From: Tritrichomonas musculus
Lineage: Eukaryota > Parabasalia > Tritrichomonadida > Tritrichomonadidae
Direction: 5' to 3'
Length of the DNA: 64,000 bases
Assembly: GCA_039105265.1 (NCBI GenBank)
Contig: JAPFFF010000001.1
Coordinates: 4,464,001 to 4,528,000 of the forward strand
Under the pieces are notes generated by a model, which made no database searches, had not been told where the DNA came from, and worked only from the letters and a program-made list of their open reading frames with translations. Every line of letters starts with the position of its first letter. Positions within the stretch are counted from its first letter, which is position 1. A program made the translations under genes and the position numbers. Below are positions 10,528-20,710 of this stretch, piece after piece.

Positions 10528-11970
10528 ATGTCTTGGAATGCTGCTTCTTCTGTAAATTCATGCGCTCGCATTTCAAATATGCTCGAAAGTGAAGATTGCA
10601 CTTTACTCGACTTGATAAAAGATGATAGCATTAAAAATGCTTTAAAAAGACAAATTCCTCATTTGTTCGATTTTTTGATTGCTCATGTTGATGAGCTTAT
10701 CAATATTGCTCTTGGCGTTACTCAAACAGATTATCCACCTGCTCAAAAGAACTGTTTTTCGATAATCATAACTCAAATCCAAGCTTTCACAAACCGTTTA
10801 ATTGATAATAACGTTTTAATGAAATGTTTGAATGATTTTATTTCCACAAACGAAACACTTACACCAGCAGGCGCTGCTACTTTTTCACGAATTTTGCAAT
10901 TTTTAATTCAAGCGTCAGATTCGAAAATATTCGGTATATTCCCTGACAGTAAAAACCTTTTCCAAAAGCTTTTAAAGCATGTTCAGCATATAGCCATTAC
11001 CAACTTACTTGATTTTATAACAGACTGCGAAAACAAAACGCTTCTTATTTCTTTTCTCGAGGATAATAGTGCTACAGAAGTTCTTATTAAATGCATTTCT
11101 GATGATGAAGATAAAAATGAAAAAATTTTCCTCTTTTTAACAAACATTGTTGCATCAATTACCAACGATTCTCCTTTATTATCTCCATTTGAAGAAATGC
11201 CAACAATGAATAAAATTTTCCAGAAAATTATGACGACCTCAAGTCCACATACTGCGTCAAAAGCAATCAACTTATGGTATGAGTTAACAACTCAATGTGA
11301 ATCAGAAGAAGAAGAAGCAAACAATGAAGATCCATTATACGAATCTGTATTTAAGTTAATAGTTAAAAAAATACCTGAGTTGTGTGACTTTATAGGCTCA
11401 TCAAAACCATTTTTAGCTGACAAAGTATCTGCGGTTGAGCTTTTAAACGTTTTGATTTTAAGCAAAATTGAAATAGAGCAATGTGTTAAAGATCTTATTG
11501 GAAAACTTTTCAATCAAATATTTGAATTTCCTTCTCATACAATTCTCCAGCGTTCATTTTTAACTCTATTTAACACATTTATAGTTCATGATAAAAATAG
11601 TTGTCTTGAATTGATTGATAAAATTAATATGAGACCACGAATTATTGAAGTTTTTGATAAAAGATATCAGATTGATGTTTCTTATTGGGGAATCCTCTAC
11701 AATATTTCTGCAGAAATAATTAAAAATTATCCAGAACTAAATACAAAAGATCCAAAATGGGCTCACTTTGCAGCTCAGTGCATATGCTCAATGAAAGAAG
11801 TTATTCAAAATGGTTATGGTGGTGAAGTTCCAGAGGAAAATTCTGAAGAATCGGAAAATGATGATGATATGGAATTCCCACTCGGAAATTCGCAAAAATC
11901 AAGTCTATCTTCTGTAGTGACAAAAGCGCCTTCAAAGTTTAATCGTGATGATGATGATGGCGATGAATAA
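10528..11970 (+). CDS. SAPS-domain regulatory subunit of protein phosphatase 6 (Sit4-associated type)
   Basis: Protein of 480 residues. The first 200 residues carry SAPS-family hallmarks: an early SEDCTLLDLIKDDSI segment (family: EDxTLEELLDEDD), a KRQIPHLFDFL segment, and then TLTPAGAATFSRILQFL followed by LLKHVQHIAITNLLDFI, which parallels the family's LxPLLAxYFSKVLxxLL and LLKHIGTSAIMDLLLRL. Family members hold the PP6/Sit4 catalytic subunit and steer it to cell-cycle, splicing and TOR-linked substrates. The rest is helical and ends in an acidic Glu/Asp-rich tail (residues about 430-480) like that of other SAPS proteins. It is shorter than human PPP6R1-3 (over 850 residues). Confidence 0.7.
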   Translation: MSWNAASSVNSCARISNMLESEDCTLLDLIKDDSIKNALKRQIPHLFDFLIAHVDELINIALGVTQTDYPPAQKNCFSIIITQIQAFTNRLIDNNVLMKCLNDFISTNETLTPAGAATFSRILQFLIQASDSKIFGIFPDSKNLFQKLLKHVQHIAITNLLDFITDCENKTLLISFLEDNSATEVLIKCISDDEDKNEKIFLFLTNIVASITNDSPLLSPFEEMPTMNKIFQKIMTTSSPHTASKAINLWYELTTQCESEEEEANNEDPLYESVFKLIVKKIPELCDFIGSSKPFLADKVSAVELLNVLILSKIEIEQCVKDLIGKLFNQIFEFPSHTILQRSFLTLFNTFIVHDKNSCLELIDKINMRPRIIEVFDKRYQIDVSYWGILYNISAEIIKNYPELNTKDPKWAHFAAQCICSMKEVIQNGYGGEVPEENSEESENDDDMEFPLGNSQKSSLSSVVTKAPSKFNRDDDDGDE

Positions 11971-12130
11971 ATAAATAATAATAATAAATAAAAAACTTGT
12001 GTATTCAAAATTATTTTACATATTTTTTGATTGATTACATAATAATCGTTTTTATCAGAAAATCATTTACGATTTTTCTTTTTCTTTTCTGTTTAAAATT
12101 TTTTTAATAAACTCTGTTATTTATGTTAAA

Positions 12131-13090
12131 ATGAAGAATCAAAGCTTGAAAATATTTGCAATGACATTTAACATCAATTCTGCAGACACAACATCAGATA
12201 CCTTTTCATTTATACCTCCTGGATTTGATATTTATGCGCTAGCATTTGAAGAAGTTGGACCTTTTATTCCTTTGGCTTCAGCAGCAAAACAACGCGCTCT
12301 TACATCATCACTTATTGAAACCTTTGGCAACTCTGATCGTTTTGGTAAAGATTTCATACAAATTTGCGATGTTACACTTCTTGCAATCAAATTGTTTATT
12401 ATTGTTGATTCAAAACTGAATGATTTGGTTTCTGTTAAGATTCGTCAAACAGTATTGACAGGCGCTGATGGAGCATACGGAAACAAAGGTGCGTGCTATT
12501 GCTCTTTAAGTATTGATTCTAATACATATTTTTTATTTATCGCAGCTCATTTTGAAGCACATGATAAAAATATTCAACTTAGAAATGAAAATTTTGCAAC
12601 AATAATGAAAACAATTCAAACAAATATGAATGCAAATCCATTGACTTATCATCATTTTATTTTTTTTATGGGCGATTTAAATTATAGAATTGTAGGGCCT
12701 TATGAAACTGTTACCAAATTAGCAAAATCAGGCAAATATTATGATATGTTGGAGTATGATCAATTAAGCACTGAAAAAAGAGCAATGCGCGTATTCAGTG
12801 GCTTTTTTGAGGAAGAAATTCATTTTCCTCCAACGTATAAATTTGACAAGGATTCATATGAATATGATACGTCAAAAAAAAAGAGAGTTCCATCCTTTAC
12901 TGATAGAATACTAGTTTATTCCAGAAATAGGAGTCGAATCAAAGGTTTGGAATATGGTACAAATATGGACATTTTAATTTCTGATCATCGTCCAGTATAT
13001 GGGAAATTTGAAGTCCAGTTAAACCCTAAAGTTGATGAGAAACCAAAAGCGCAAGAAAATCCGAAGAGCATAGTTTGTTCTATTGCATGA
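12131..13090 (+). CDS. Inositol polyphosphate 5-phosphatase with C-terminal CaaX box
   Basis: Protein of 319 residues that is essentially a single 5-phosphatase catalytic domain. Recognisable elements are the start MTFNINS, ALAFEEVGPF (metal-binding Glu), GNKGA near residue 120, AAHFEAH, the catalytic MGDLNYR at about 180-186, PSFTDRIL at about 254-261 and ISDHRPVYGKF. It should remove the 5-phosphate from phosphoinositides or inositol phosphates. The last four residues are Cys-Ser-Ile-Ala, a good CaaX prenylation signal; prenylated single-domain enzymes such as INPP5E and INPP5A use this to sit on membranes. There is no SH2, Sac or RhoGAP domain. The next gene (RPA1) follows on the same strand after 307 bases. 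Confidence 0.88.
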   Translation: MKNQSLKIFAMTFNINSADTTSDTFSFIPPGFDIYALAFEEVGPFIPLASAAKQRALTSSLIETFGNSDRFGKDFIQICDVTLLAIKLFIIVDSKLNDLVSVKIRQTVLTGADGAYGNKGACYCSLSIDSNTYFLFIAAHFEAHDKNIQLRNENFATIMKTIQTNMNANPLTYHHFIFFMGDLNYRIVGPYETVTKLAKSGKYYDMLEYDQLSTEKRAMRVFSGFFEEEIHFPPTYKFDKDSYEYDTSKKKRVPSFTDRILVYSRNRSRIKGLEYGTNMDILISDHRPVYGKFEVQLNPKVDEKPKAQENPKSIVCSIA

Positions 13091-13397
13091 TGTTCATTCG
13101 TATTTGTTCAAATAAATTCATACTAGATTATATTATGATATTATATATAAATATTTTTAATATATTAAATATAAATTTTGGTATTTCAAATATTACTAAG
13201 AAAGGAATCACAATAAAGAAAAAGTCAAGTTGATGAACTTCACTATATTTTCAGAAATACTTCCCAAATTTTCAATAGGATCGATTATTTTGATCAGAAA
13301 ATTTTGTACGTTTGTAAAGAAAAAGTTGATTTCGTACGTTTGAATTATAAAAGTGAAGTTCCTATTATATTGAAATATTAATAAATATTTTTTTAAT
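13091..13397. promoter_or_regulatory. RPA1 upstream region with repeated short motifs
   Basis: This 307-base spacer contains GTACGTTTG twice (13306-13314 and 13334-13342), just before an 18-base word (13344-13361) that recurs exactly at 29921-29938. A partly inverted copy of its core (GAACTTCACT) lies at 13234-13243. The positions 35-90 bases upstream of the RPA1 ATG fit regulatory sites, but function is inference. Confidence 0.3.
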
Positions 13398-15206
13398 ATG
13401 AATGATAAACTCCAGCCATGTCTAAAAGATGTTTTTGAAGGAAGAGAAGTTATGAATCCTGTTTTTCAAGTTGTGGAAATCAAAGAAATGCCTTCAAAAG
13501 ACGGCACAAGCCAGAGGTTTAAATTTGCAATAAGTGATGGCGTTAATTTTTGCCCTGCGATGCTCAGCTCTCAATTATCACATCTTGTCACTGATAATAA
13601 ACTTGAAAAGTTTCAATTGATTAGAGTGAAGGAATATAATCCTGTTAAAAACAAATTACTAATTCTTCTTGAAGTCGAAGTTCTGCCCGAAAAATTTTCT
13701 GATGTAATTGGTAATCCTTCTTCTATTGCATCCAAAGGAAACCCAAGCAAGGAAGAATCTCAAAACCAAAGAGAAGAATCAAATGAAAATTCAAGAGAAA
13801 ATAATCATTTACCTCCACCTCCTCAAAAAAAAGCAATGGCACCGCCTGTTCAGCCTCAGCCTAAGCCAGCAAGACCACCAACATCATCACAATATTTATC
13901 AATAAATTCATTGACCCCTTATATCCCATCATGGACTATTCTAGCTCGTGTTATACAAAAGGGACCAATTAAAGAATGGTCGAACTCTAGAAGTCATGGA
14001 CAACTTTTTTCAATTGTTTTAAAAGATAAGCAAGGTGGAGAAATTCGTGGAACATTCTTTAATGATGAAGTAGAGAGGTTTAAAGATAAAATTGAATTGG
14101 ATAAAGTTTATGCAATATCTGGAGGACGCTTGAAAGCTGCTAATCAAAAGTATAGTAACGTTAATCATGAATATGAAATTACGTTTGATAAAACTACTAC
14201 ATTTACAGAAGCATCAGATGCCGAAGGTGAATCAATTGGTGAAATTTCTTATAATTTCACAAAACTAAAGGAAGTAGGAAACAAAGAAATAAATTCATAT
14301 GTTGATGTTATAGCCGTTATTTCAGAGGTTCATCCGTCAGAAGAAATTCACTCGAATAAAACAAATAAAGCTTACCAAAAGCGAACAATTATTTTGACTG
14401 ATGATTCAAATGCTACTATTGAATGTACATTATGGGGAGAGGAAGCTATTAATTTCCCTTCAAATAGTGATGGACAAGTAATTTGCATTAAATCAGCTAA
14501 AGTCGGTGAATTTCATGGAAAGAATATTAGCACATCGCCAGGATCTGTTACTAAGTTGCTCGATCATTCAGATCCTAAAGCTGCTGAATTGTATGAATGG
14601 TATGAAAATAATAAAGATAATATTAGTTCTTTTGATAACATATCAAGTGGGTCAGGAGGTGGTGATTATCAGACACAAATGATATACCTTGATGAAATTA
14701 ATACTGAAAATCTTGGAAGTAGTGAAAAGCAAGACTATTTCTGCGTGTATGTAATCTTAAAAGAAATTCCAATGAACAGAAACATATATTATTTAGCTTG
14801 TCCAAATCCAGAATGCAGGAATAAAGGTGTTTCCTCTGAAGGAGAAAAATATGTATGTCCAAATTGTCATAAAGTAATTGAAGATCCTGTTCCACGATAT
14901 GCATTTACTGCTTTATTCTGGGATTTCAGTGGACAAGCATACTTTAGTGTTATGGGAGATGACAACGGTAAAAACATCATCGGAATTTCTGCTGACGAAT
15001 GGAAGCAGCAAGTTGAAGAAGTTGAAGATTCAGATAGGTCGAAATTAGTAAGGCCTCTGTTTTTCAAGCATTTCAAGCTTAGGGGAAGAGCAAGGACTGA
15101 ATCTTATAACAGTGAACAAAGGATTAAGCTGACAGTTCAAACAACTTCTGAAATTGACTATGCTGATGCCGCAAAATTCTTTGCAGAAGAGATTCGCAAG
15201 TTTTGA
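13398..15206 (+). CDS. RPA1: Replication protein A large subunit (RPA70)
   Basis: Protein of 602 residues with the full RPA1 layout. An N-terminal OB fold (residues about 1-105) is followed by a Pro/Gln/Ser-rich linker (about 110-165), DNA-binding OB folds A and B (about 170-400; start YLSINSLTPYIPSWTILARV, with GGRLKAANQKYSNVNHEYEI), and OB fold C (about 425-600). Fold C holds a four-cysteine zinc site from Cys468 (CPNPEC ... CPNC). RPA1 binds single-stranded DNA in replication, repair and recombination, and is present here close to usual length (human 616). No frameshift or odd feature was seen. The start is the first ATG of the frame and matches the family's N terminus. Confidence 0.93.
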   Translation: MNDKLQPCLKDVFEGREVMNPVFQVVEIKEMPSKDGTSQRFKFAISDGVNFCPAMLSSQLSHLVTDNKLEKFQLIRVKEYNPVKNKLLILLEVEVLPEKFSDVIGNPSSIASKGNPSKEESQNQREESNENSRENNHLPPPPQKKAMAPPVQPQPKPARPPTSSQYLSINSLTPYIPSWTILARVIQKGPIKEWSNSRSHGQLFSIVLKDKQGGEIRGTFFNDEVERFKDKIELDKVYAISGGRLKAANQKYSNVNHEYEITFDKTTTFTEASDAEGESIGEISYNFTKLKEVGNKEINSYVDVIAVISEVHPSEEIHSNKTNKAYQKRTIILTDDSNATIECTLWGEEAINFPSNSDGQVICIKSAKVGEFHGKNISTSPGSVTKLLDHSDPKAAELYEWYENNKDNISSFDNISSGSGGGDYQTQMIYLDEINTENLGSSEKQDYFCVYVILKEIPMNRNIYYLACPNPECRNKGVSSEGEKYVCPNCHKVIEDPVPRYAFTALFWDFSGQAYFSVMGDDNGKNIIGISADEWKQQVEEVEDSDRSKLVRPLFFKHFKLRGRARTESYNSEQRIKLTVQTTSEIDYADAAKFFAEEIRKF

Positions 15207-15424
15207 TTTAATGAATTTGAATAATAAATGATTACAATAAAAATAAAATACTATTATTTTTTTCCGCAACAGCTCTTTAAACATCAAATTTGAAGTTGTT
15301 TTTAACTATTATTTTGTGGCTTGATTTTAATCAATTTTAAACCATCAGGCCAAATCAATTTAAACTCAATTTGATCGTATATATGAAAAAGTTTAAAAGA
15401 TTTAATTAACAATTTTATAAAAGA

Positions 15425-18400
15425 ATGGTAAAATCAGTTTTCTTAACCAAAACACCTTTTTATTTAAGGCTAAATGTTATCCCGTTTTTAATTTTATTCC
15501 CTTTAACATTAAATCCATGCGTTGAAAAAATCAAAGAATGCTGGATTCCAGAAGAACCAGATTGGCCAACAAACTCTACTTTCGCTTTTATTTTCGATCA
15601 TGTTGATGTTCCAAAACTTGAACCATACACATTCCGTGTAATGCTTCCCGTTTTTCTTGCATTTTTTGAAGTTATTTTTCTATTAATTCCTTACTGGAGT
15701 GTTAACATTCGCTGTGTTTTGCATTTCAAGAAATCTGATCCAGAACATGCAACTCATGTCGCATTTTATCCTGAAAAATATAAAGGGATGCCAGGCATTG
15801 TTCCATTAATTCGTGAAAAAAATAAATTACCATACACAGTATTTCTTTCAAAGAAAAGAGAGTGGGTTGATGATCACTGGCAATCAATTAAGTATCCTAA
15901 CAAACGCAAAGTCGCAGAATATCTTGGTTCAAACGGCTTAACTGAAGTTGATGCATCAAAAAGAGTTTTATATTACGGAGAAAATTCATATACAATACCA
16001 ATACCAGGTTTTCTCGAATTATTGCTTGATCAGATTCGTACCCCATTATTTGTTTTTCAAGTATTTTCAATTCTTTGTTATTTACTAGATGATTATTGGA
16101 CAACTCCTCTATTTTCTCTTGTATCTCTTCTTTTCATGGAAAGTGCTACAGTTCGAACCAGACAATCAAATCTTCTTGAATTACGTGGTGTTGAAACCCC
16201 GCCTATTACCCTTCACGTAAAAAGAAACGGTGAGTGGAAGAAAGCTATGAGTGATACCATTGTTCCTGGTGATTTAATCATCTTAGATCAAGAAGTAATG
16301 TGCCCTTGTGATCTAGTAATTATATCTGGGCGAGCGGTCTTGAATGAAGCTATGCTGACAGGTGAATCTACTCCACAAATTAAAGATAGTTGTAGCATGC
16401 TTCCACCTGATACCCAATTAAATATTAAAGTTCATAAAAATTGTGTTATGCTCGGTGGCACAAACATCGAGCAAATTATTCCATCAGATGAGAAGAATTT
16501 ACCTGTAAATGGAGTTGTTTGTGTTGTTTTAGCTACCGGGCTCGGATCTTCACAAGGACGCTTAATTCGTACTATTTTATACTCTTCAGAAAAGATCAGT
16601 GTTGAAAGCAAAGATTCATACTATTTACTTCTCTTTTTATCAGTTTTTGCAATTCTTGCATCAGGATATCTCGCTTATTATGGAATGAAAGCTCATGCTT
16701 TCAGCACTTTTAGATTAATTGTTGAAACTCTTTTAATCTTAACATCAACAATTCCACCTGATTTACCTCTTCAAACAAACTTCCAAATTAACTCTTCTCT
16801 ACTTGCATTATCACGTTTGAAAGTTTTCTGCACAGAACCATATAGAATTCAATTTGCAGGAATGATTACATGCTGCTGCTTTGATAAAACTGGAACTTTA
16901 ACTGCAGAAGAATATCGTCTTGTTGGAGTTGATAATTTAAACTCACCACCAGCCCCGCGAAACTCTGTAATTGATGGCAATTTCTTTATAAAGCCACAAG
17001 AGATGCCAATCGAAGCTTTACGAGTAATTGGCGGTTGCCATTCTCTGATTAGAGGAAAATATGGTCAACTTATTGGTGATTCTCTTGAAGCATCTGCATT
17101 TAGCTCAATGAAATATAAATTAATGGATAACGAAGCCCAGCATCCAAGAGCGAACCTTAAGATACTTAAGACATTTTACTTCTCATCTGATTTGAGAAGA
17201 ATGACATCATTGTGCCAAATTGAAGGTGAAGAAAACTTGTTTGCCTTAATGAAAGGTGCCCCAGAAACTATTTCTGAGCTTCTTGATGAAGTTCCAGAGA
17301 ATTACTTTGATGTATGCAGAAACTATACTCGTCAAGGATGCAGAGTACTTGCATTAGCATATCGTCAAATGGATAATCTCACACCTGCAAAATATGATCC
17401 ACATATTGCTCGAAAAGATATTGAATGTCATATGAAATTTGCAGGATTTATCATCTTTTCAGCTGCAATTAAGCGTGGTTCAGAAGATACAATAGCTGAA
17501 CTTCTCAGAACAATGCATCGTGTAATTATCATTACTGGTGATGATCCTCTTACAGCTTGCCATGTTGCAAAAGTTCTTCATATCATCAGAAAACCTGTTG
17601 AAATTCACGACTTGAAAGTTACAAATGAAAATGGAGAAGAGATCTCTGCTGATGACGTCGAAGATAACCGCTTTAATGACTTAAATAAGAGAGTTCTTGC
17701 TTATACTGGTAGGTGCCTCGAAAATGCAAACCCAGAGGAGTATGAATATGCAATTAGGCATTGCAATATCTTTGCAAGAATGTCACCTCAAATGAAAGCA
17801 AATGTTGTCATCAAATTGAAGGAATTGGGATTCAGAACACTTATGTGTGGTGATGGTACAAACGATGTTTCTGCTTTGAAAATCGCTGATGTCGGATGTG
17901 GTCTTGTCGAAGCTTCCGAAGAAGAAAAGGAAGAAAGTGCATTAGAAAAGATGAAGGAAGCAGATAGCCCACAAGTTAAGCTTGGTGCAGCATCAATTGC
18001 ATCACCTTTCGTTTCAAAGAGACCAACAGTATCTGCTTGCATTGATCTAATTCGATTTGGACGATCAACATTATCATCAACTCTTGATATGTTCAAACAA
18101 CTTTCTTTGATTTCTCTCGTTGCTGCATATAATATGAGTATTTTATTTGTCGAAAATGTTAGATTTGGTGAAAGACAAAACTTGATCTTTAGTATAATTA
18201 CTAGTGTTGCTTCAATGTCTGTTGCTTGGGCAGTTCCAAGAAGGAAGCTTTCTATTGAACGTCCTTTCCCCTCATTTTTCAATGGTTATTTGGTCAGTTC
18301 TGTTCTTCTCCAATTTGGAACTCATCTTCTCTTTTTGCACTTAACTCATAAACTTGTTTTCGAAAATGGCTTCAAGATTGATAAATTTAATTATAATGCA

Positions 18401-18973
18401 AGATTCACACCAAACTTGTTGAATACAGCAATGTATATCATGAGAGGAGAAATGGATATTGTTACAATTTGTTGCAATTATCGTGGTGCTCCATTTATGC
18501 AAAGTTTCTCAGAAAACCGAGCACTTTTGATTGGTATTATTTTATCAGGTTTAGCAATTGCTGTTCTCGTTGCACAAATTCACCCGGCAGTTAACAAAGC
18601 ATTCCAACTTGTTCCATTCCCCAATAAAAAGTTCCAATTCTTACTTGGATCATATTGTGTTCTTGATTCACTTTTCTGCATTATAAGTGAGAAGCTTTGT
18701 ATGTGGTACTTCTCTAGAGAAGAAAAGGATAAGACAAAGGGACTCGTTGAAAAAGATGTTGTTGATGGCTTGAGTGATTACATGTCAAATGATGATGATA
18801 TATTCCCTGAAGAATCTTATGAATTTGGTTTAATGGAAATGCTTAAATCAAATGTTAAAATGCAACAGAGTATTAAAGAAAAGAATCAGCAAGCCGCAAT
18901 TAGAGAAAGAAAGAAGAGGGAGTTCGCTCTAAAGGCTGAAAAGGAAGTTAAAGAAGCCAATAAAAATAAATAA
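15425..18973 (+). CDS. P5A-type ATPase (ATP13A1/Spf1 family), copy 1
   Basis: Protein of 1,182 residues, typical of Spf1/ATP13A1. Visible P-type features are TGES at 312-315 (actuator), DKTGTLT with the phosphorylated Asp487, KGAPE (nucleotide-binding domain), TGDDPLT and GDGTND from residue 809. The stretch between the substrate-motif helix and Asp487 (CTEPYRIQFAG ... CCFDKTGTLT) is very close to ATP13A1. P5A pumps sit in the ER membrane and dislocate mistargeted transmembrane helices. The membrane signature reads PPDLPLQ (444-450); the position that is acidic in the family (and in copy 2) is Gln450 here. An acidic, lysine-rich tail ends the protein. A paralogue of 1,197 residues lies 11 kb downstream on the other strand. 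Confidence 0.92.
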   Translation: MVKSVFLTKTPFYLRLNVIPFLILFPLTLNPCVEKIKECWIPEEPDWPTNSTFAFIFDHVDVPKLEPYTFRVMLPVFLAFFEVIFLLIPYWSVNIRCVLHFKKSDPEHATHVAFYPEKYKGMPGIVPLIREKNKLPYTVFLSKKREWVDDHWQSIKYPNKRKVAEYLGSNGLTEVDASKRVLYYGENSYTIPIPGFLELLLDQIRTPLFVFQVFSILCYLLDDYWTTPLFSLVSLLFMESATVRTRQSNLLELRGVETPPITLHVKRNGEWKKAMSDTIVPGDLIILDQEVMCPCDLVIISGRAVLNEAMLTGESTPQIKDSCSMLPPDTQLNIKVHKNCVMLGGTNIEQIIPSDEKNLPVNGVVCVVLATGLGSSQGRLIRTILYSSEKISVESKDSYYLLLFLSVFAILASGYLAYYGMKAHAFSTFRLIVETLLILTSTIPPDLPLQTNFQINSSLLALSRLKVFCTEPYRIQFAGMITCCCFDKTGTLTAEEYRLVGVDNLNSPPAPRNSVIDGNFFIKPQEMPIEALRVIGGCHSLIRGKYGQLIGDSLEASAFSSMKYKLMDNEAQHPRANLKILKTFYFSSDLRRMTSLCQIEGEENLFALMKGAPETISELLDEVPENYFDVCRNYTRQGCRVLALAYRQMDNLTPAKYDPHIARKDIECHMKFAGFIIFSAAIKRGSEDTIAELLRTMHRVIIITGDDPLTACHVAKVLHIIRKPVEIHDLKVTNENGEEISADDVEDNRFNDLNKRVLAYTGRCLENANPEEYEYAIRHCNIFARMSPQMKANVVIKLKELGFRTLMCGDGTNDVSALKIADVGCGLVEASEEEKEESALEKMKEADSPQVKLGAASIASPFVSKRPTVSACIDLIRFGRSTLSSTLDMFKQLSLISLVAAYNMSILFVENVRFGERQNLIFSIITSVASMSVAWAVPRRKLSIERPFPSFFNGYLVSSVLLQFGTHLLFLHLTHKLVFENGFKIDKFNYNARFTPNLLNTAMYIMRGEMDIVTICCNYRGAPFMQSFSENRALLIGIILSGLAIAVLVAQIHPAVNKAFQLVPFPNKKFQFLLGSYCVLDSLFCIISEKLCMWYFSREEKDKTKGLVEKDVVDGLSDYMSNDDDIFPEESYEFGLMEMLKSNVKMQQSIKEKNQQAAIRERKKREFALKAEKEVKEANKNK

Positions 18974-19116
18974 GTAATAAAAGATATATTTTATACTTAA
19001 TAAACTATTCCTGGTTAACATTTTTTTATTTTGATACTGTTAACTGATTTTATTCGTTATTTATTTGATTTTATTCCAATATACGTTATTAAAAAAATTA
19101 AATTAAACCATCTTAA

Positions 19117-19827
19117 ATGTCTTTTAACCCAGAAAGAGATCTTAAGGCCCTTGGGCGAGACATTCGTAATATTGGATGGAGCCGTATTCCTATAAATATT
19201 GAGCGTGCTTGTTTAATTTTAATCAATAAAGATGCTTATCATAATAATGCCTCTTTCAATTCTGCAATAAGAATTGCAAAGCTTGCAAAATGGGCTAATT
19301 GTGAAGTTTATTTTATTTCTGATCCATCGGTTTCAGAATTTGTTGATTCATTACGTCATTTCTGTACTCAAACTTTAAATTTCCTTTTAATTTATTACGC
19401 AGGAAACCCAATTTCACAGGATACAATGGATGACCCTCCAATATTAAAGGTTTTTGAAGGTACTGTTGGACCAGATCTATTTTATTCCACAGTTAATGAA
19501 AAAAGATCAGATCTCCGCATTGCAATAGTGATGGATGGAATCAATAATCCAGTACCATGGGATCCAGCTGATCAAGAACTTGATGAACCAGGCGTTCTTT
19601 ATATGGCTCCATACCCTGATCCAAATCAAGCACATCTTCAGCAGATTGATCTTAAAAATCAAAATTTGTTTATACAAGAATTTTATTCTGCATTAAAAGC
19701 AAAGCCTACTTTAACAGGGCAAGCTTTAAAGACTAGTATTGAAAAAGAAATTATTGAATTTGGTCAGAAAGTCTTTTGTGGCTCATATCCAGCTGAATAT
19801 AAATCTGATTTAGCACTCATAATTTGA
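19117..19827 (+). CDS. Caspase/metacaspase-fold protein lacking catalytic His and Cys (predicted pseudoenzyme)
   Basis: Protein of 236 residues with the outline of a clan CD (C14) p20 domain. It shows a first beta strand ACLILINKDAY (family: RALLIGINxY), a helix AIRIAKLAKWANCEVYFISD, then FLLIYYAGNP at 89-98 and IAIVMDGIN at 135-143. In active metacaspases the latter two read LxFYYSGHG and DSCHSG. Here the catalytic His position is Asn97 and the Cys position is Gly141 or Ile142; no Cys or His is near either. The fold assignment is by eye and moderate; if right, the protein cannot be a conventional cysteine protease and may act by binding. There is no signal peptide. It follows the P5A gene by 143 bases. 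Confidence 0.5.
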   Translation: MSFNPERDLKALGRDIRNIGWSRIPINIERACLILINKDAYHNNASFNSAIRIAKLAKWANCEVYFISDPSVSEFVDSLRHFCTQTLNFLLIYYAGNPISQDTMDDPPILKVFEGTVGPDLFYSTVNEKRSDLRIAIVMDGINNPVPWDPADQELDEPGVLYMAPYPDPNQAHLQQIDLKNQNLFIQEFYSALKAKPTLTGQALKTSIEKEIIEFGQKVFCGSYPAEYKSDLALII

Positions 19828-20710
19828 TTTAATTGATAAAAATATAAATAAAAAAAAAAATTGATATTTCTCGCATAATTGAATTTTTATGATAATTACA
19901 ATAATTTTATAGGGAGTAGTTTTTTTTTGACTTCGAAAAAAGAAGTCTATAATTTGAATCTAGAAAAGTCTATAATTTGATACTTTTTTTTTTCAAAATT
20001 TATTTGGTCCTGAGTAAAACTTTTTGATAATATACTTTTTCAAAAGAAAATAACTTATTGTTCCACTTCTAAAATATATCGATTAAATCTTGGAAATTAT
20101 AAAGTAATATTTCTATTTTATTATATTATAATTTTAAATATATAATTATGTATATTATATTATCATAATAATAGGTTTTATACTAACAAGTTAGAAGAAA
20201 TATTTATTTTTTTTTTATTTGAAAAAATAAATTTCAAATATCAAATTAAGAAATTAATATTTAATCATTTATATATGTTTATATAATTAAAAAAATGCTA
20301 ATTCATATTATATATTAATAAATTTATTGAATTATCATAAAAAGCATTTTTCAAAAAAAATTAAGTTCCGAAAGAACCAAATATTTGATATTAAAAGCAG
20401 TATCAGCGAGTTATTCGAGTTTTATGAATTAATAATATGTTAAAATAAATGAAAAAACTCTTATATTCATCGATTTTTCTTAGAAAAACAATTCAATGAA
20501 AAAAGTTTTATTACATTTATTCTGCATAAAAACTACATTTAATAAACTTTCATATTTTGAATTCTTTTGAAAGAAAATGACTTTTAAAAAAGAAAAATTT
20601 AGTGTTTTATGCATAGATCAGAATTTTTTTCAATTAATCCTTTCAATACCTTACTTTTGCTATTGAAATGAAATTTCGAATGAGAAACATTTCAAAGAGA
20701 TGCTTCACCT
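19828..20710. other. AT-rich intergenic region, no gene seen
   Basis: About 880 bases between two plus-strand genes. A short imperfect direct repeat of AAGTCTATAATTTGA lies near 19940-19980. Otherwise only homopolymer-rich sequence was found, with no open frame of note. TCACC lies six bases before the next ATG and could be an initiator. Confidence 0.5.
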
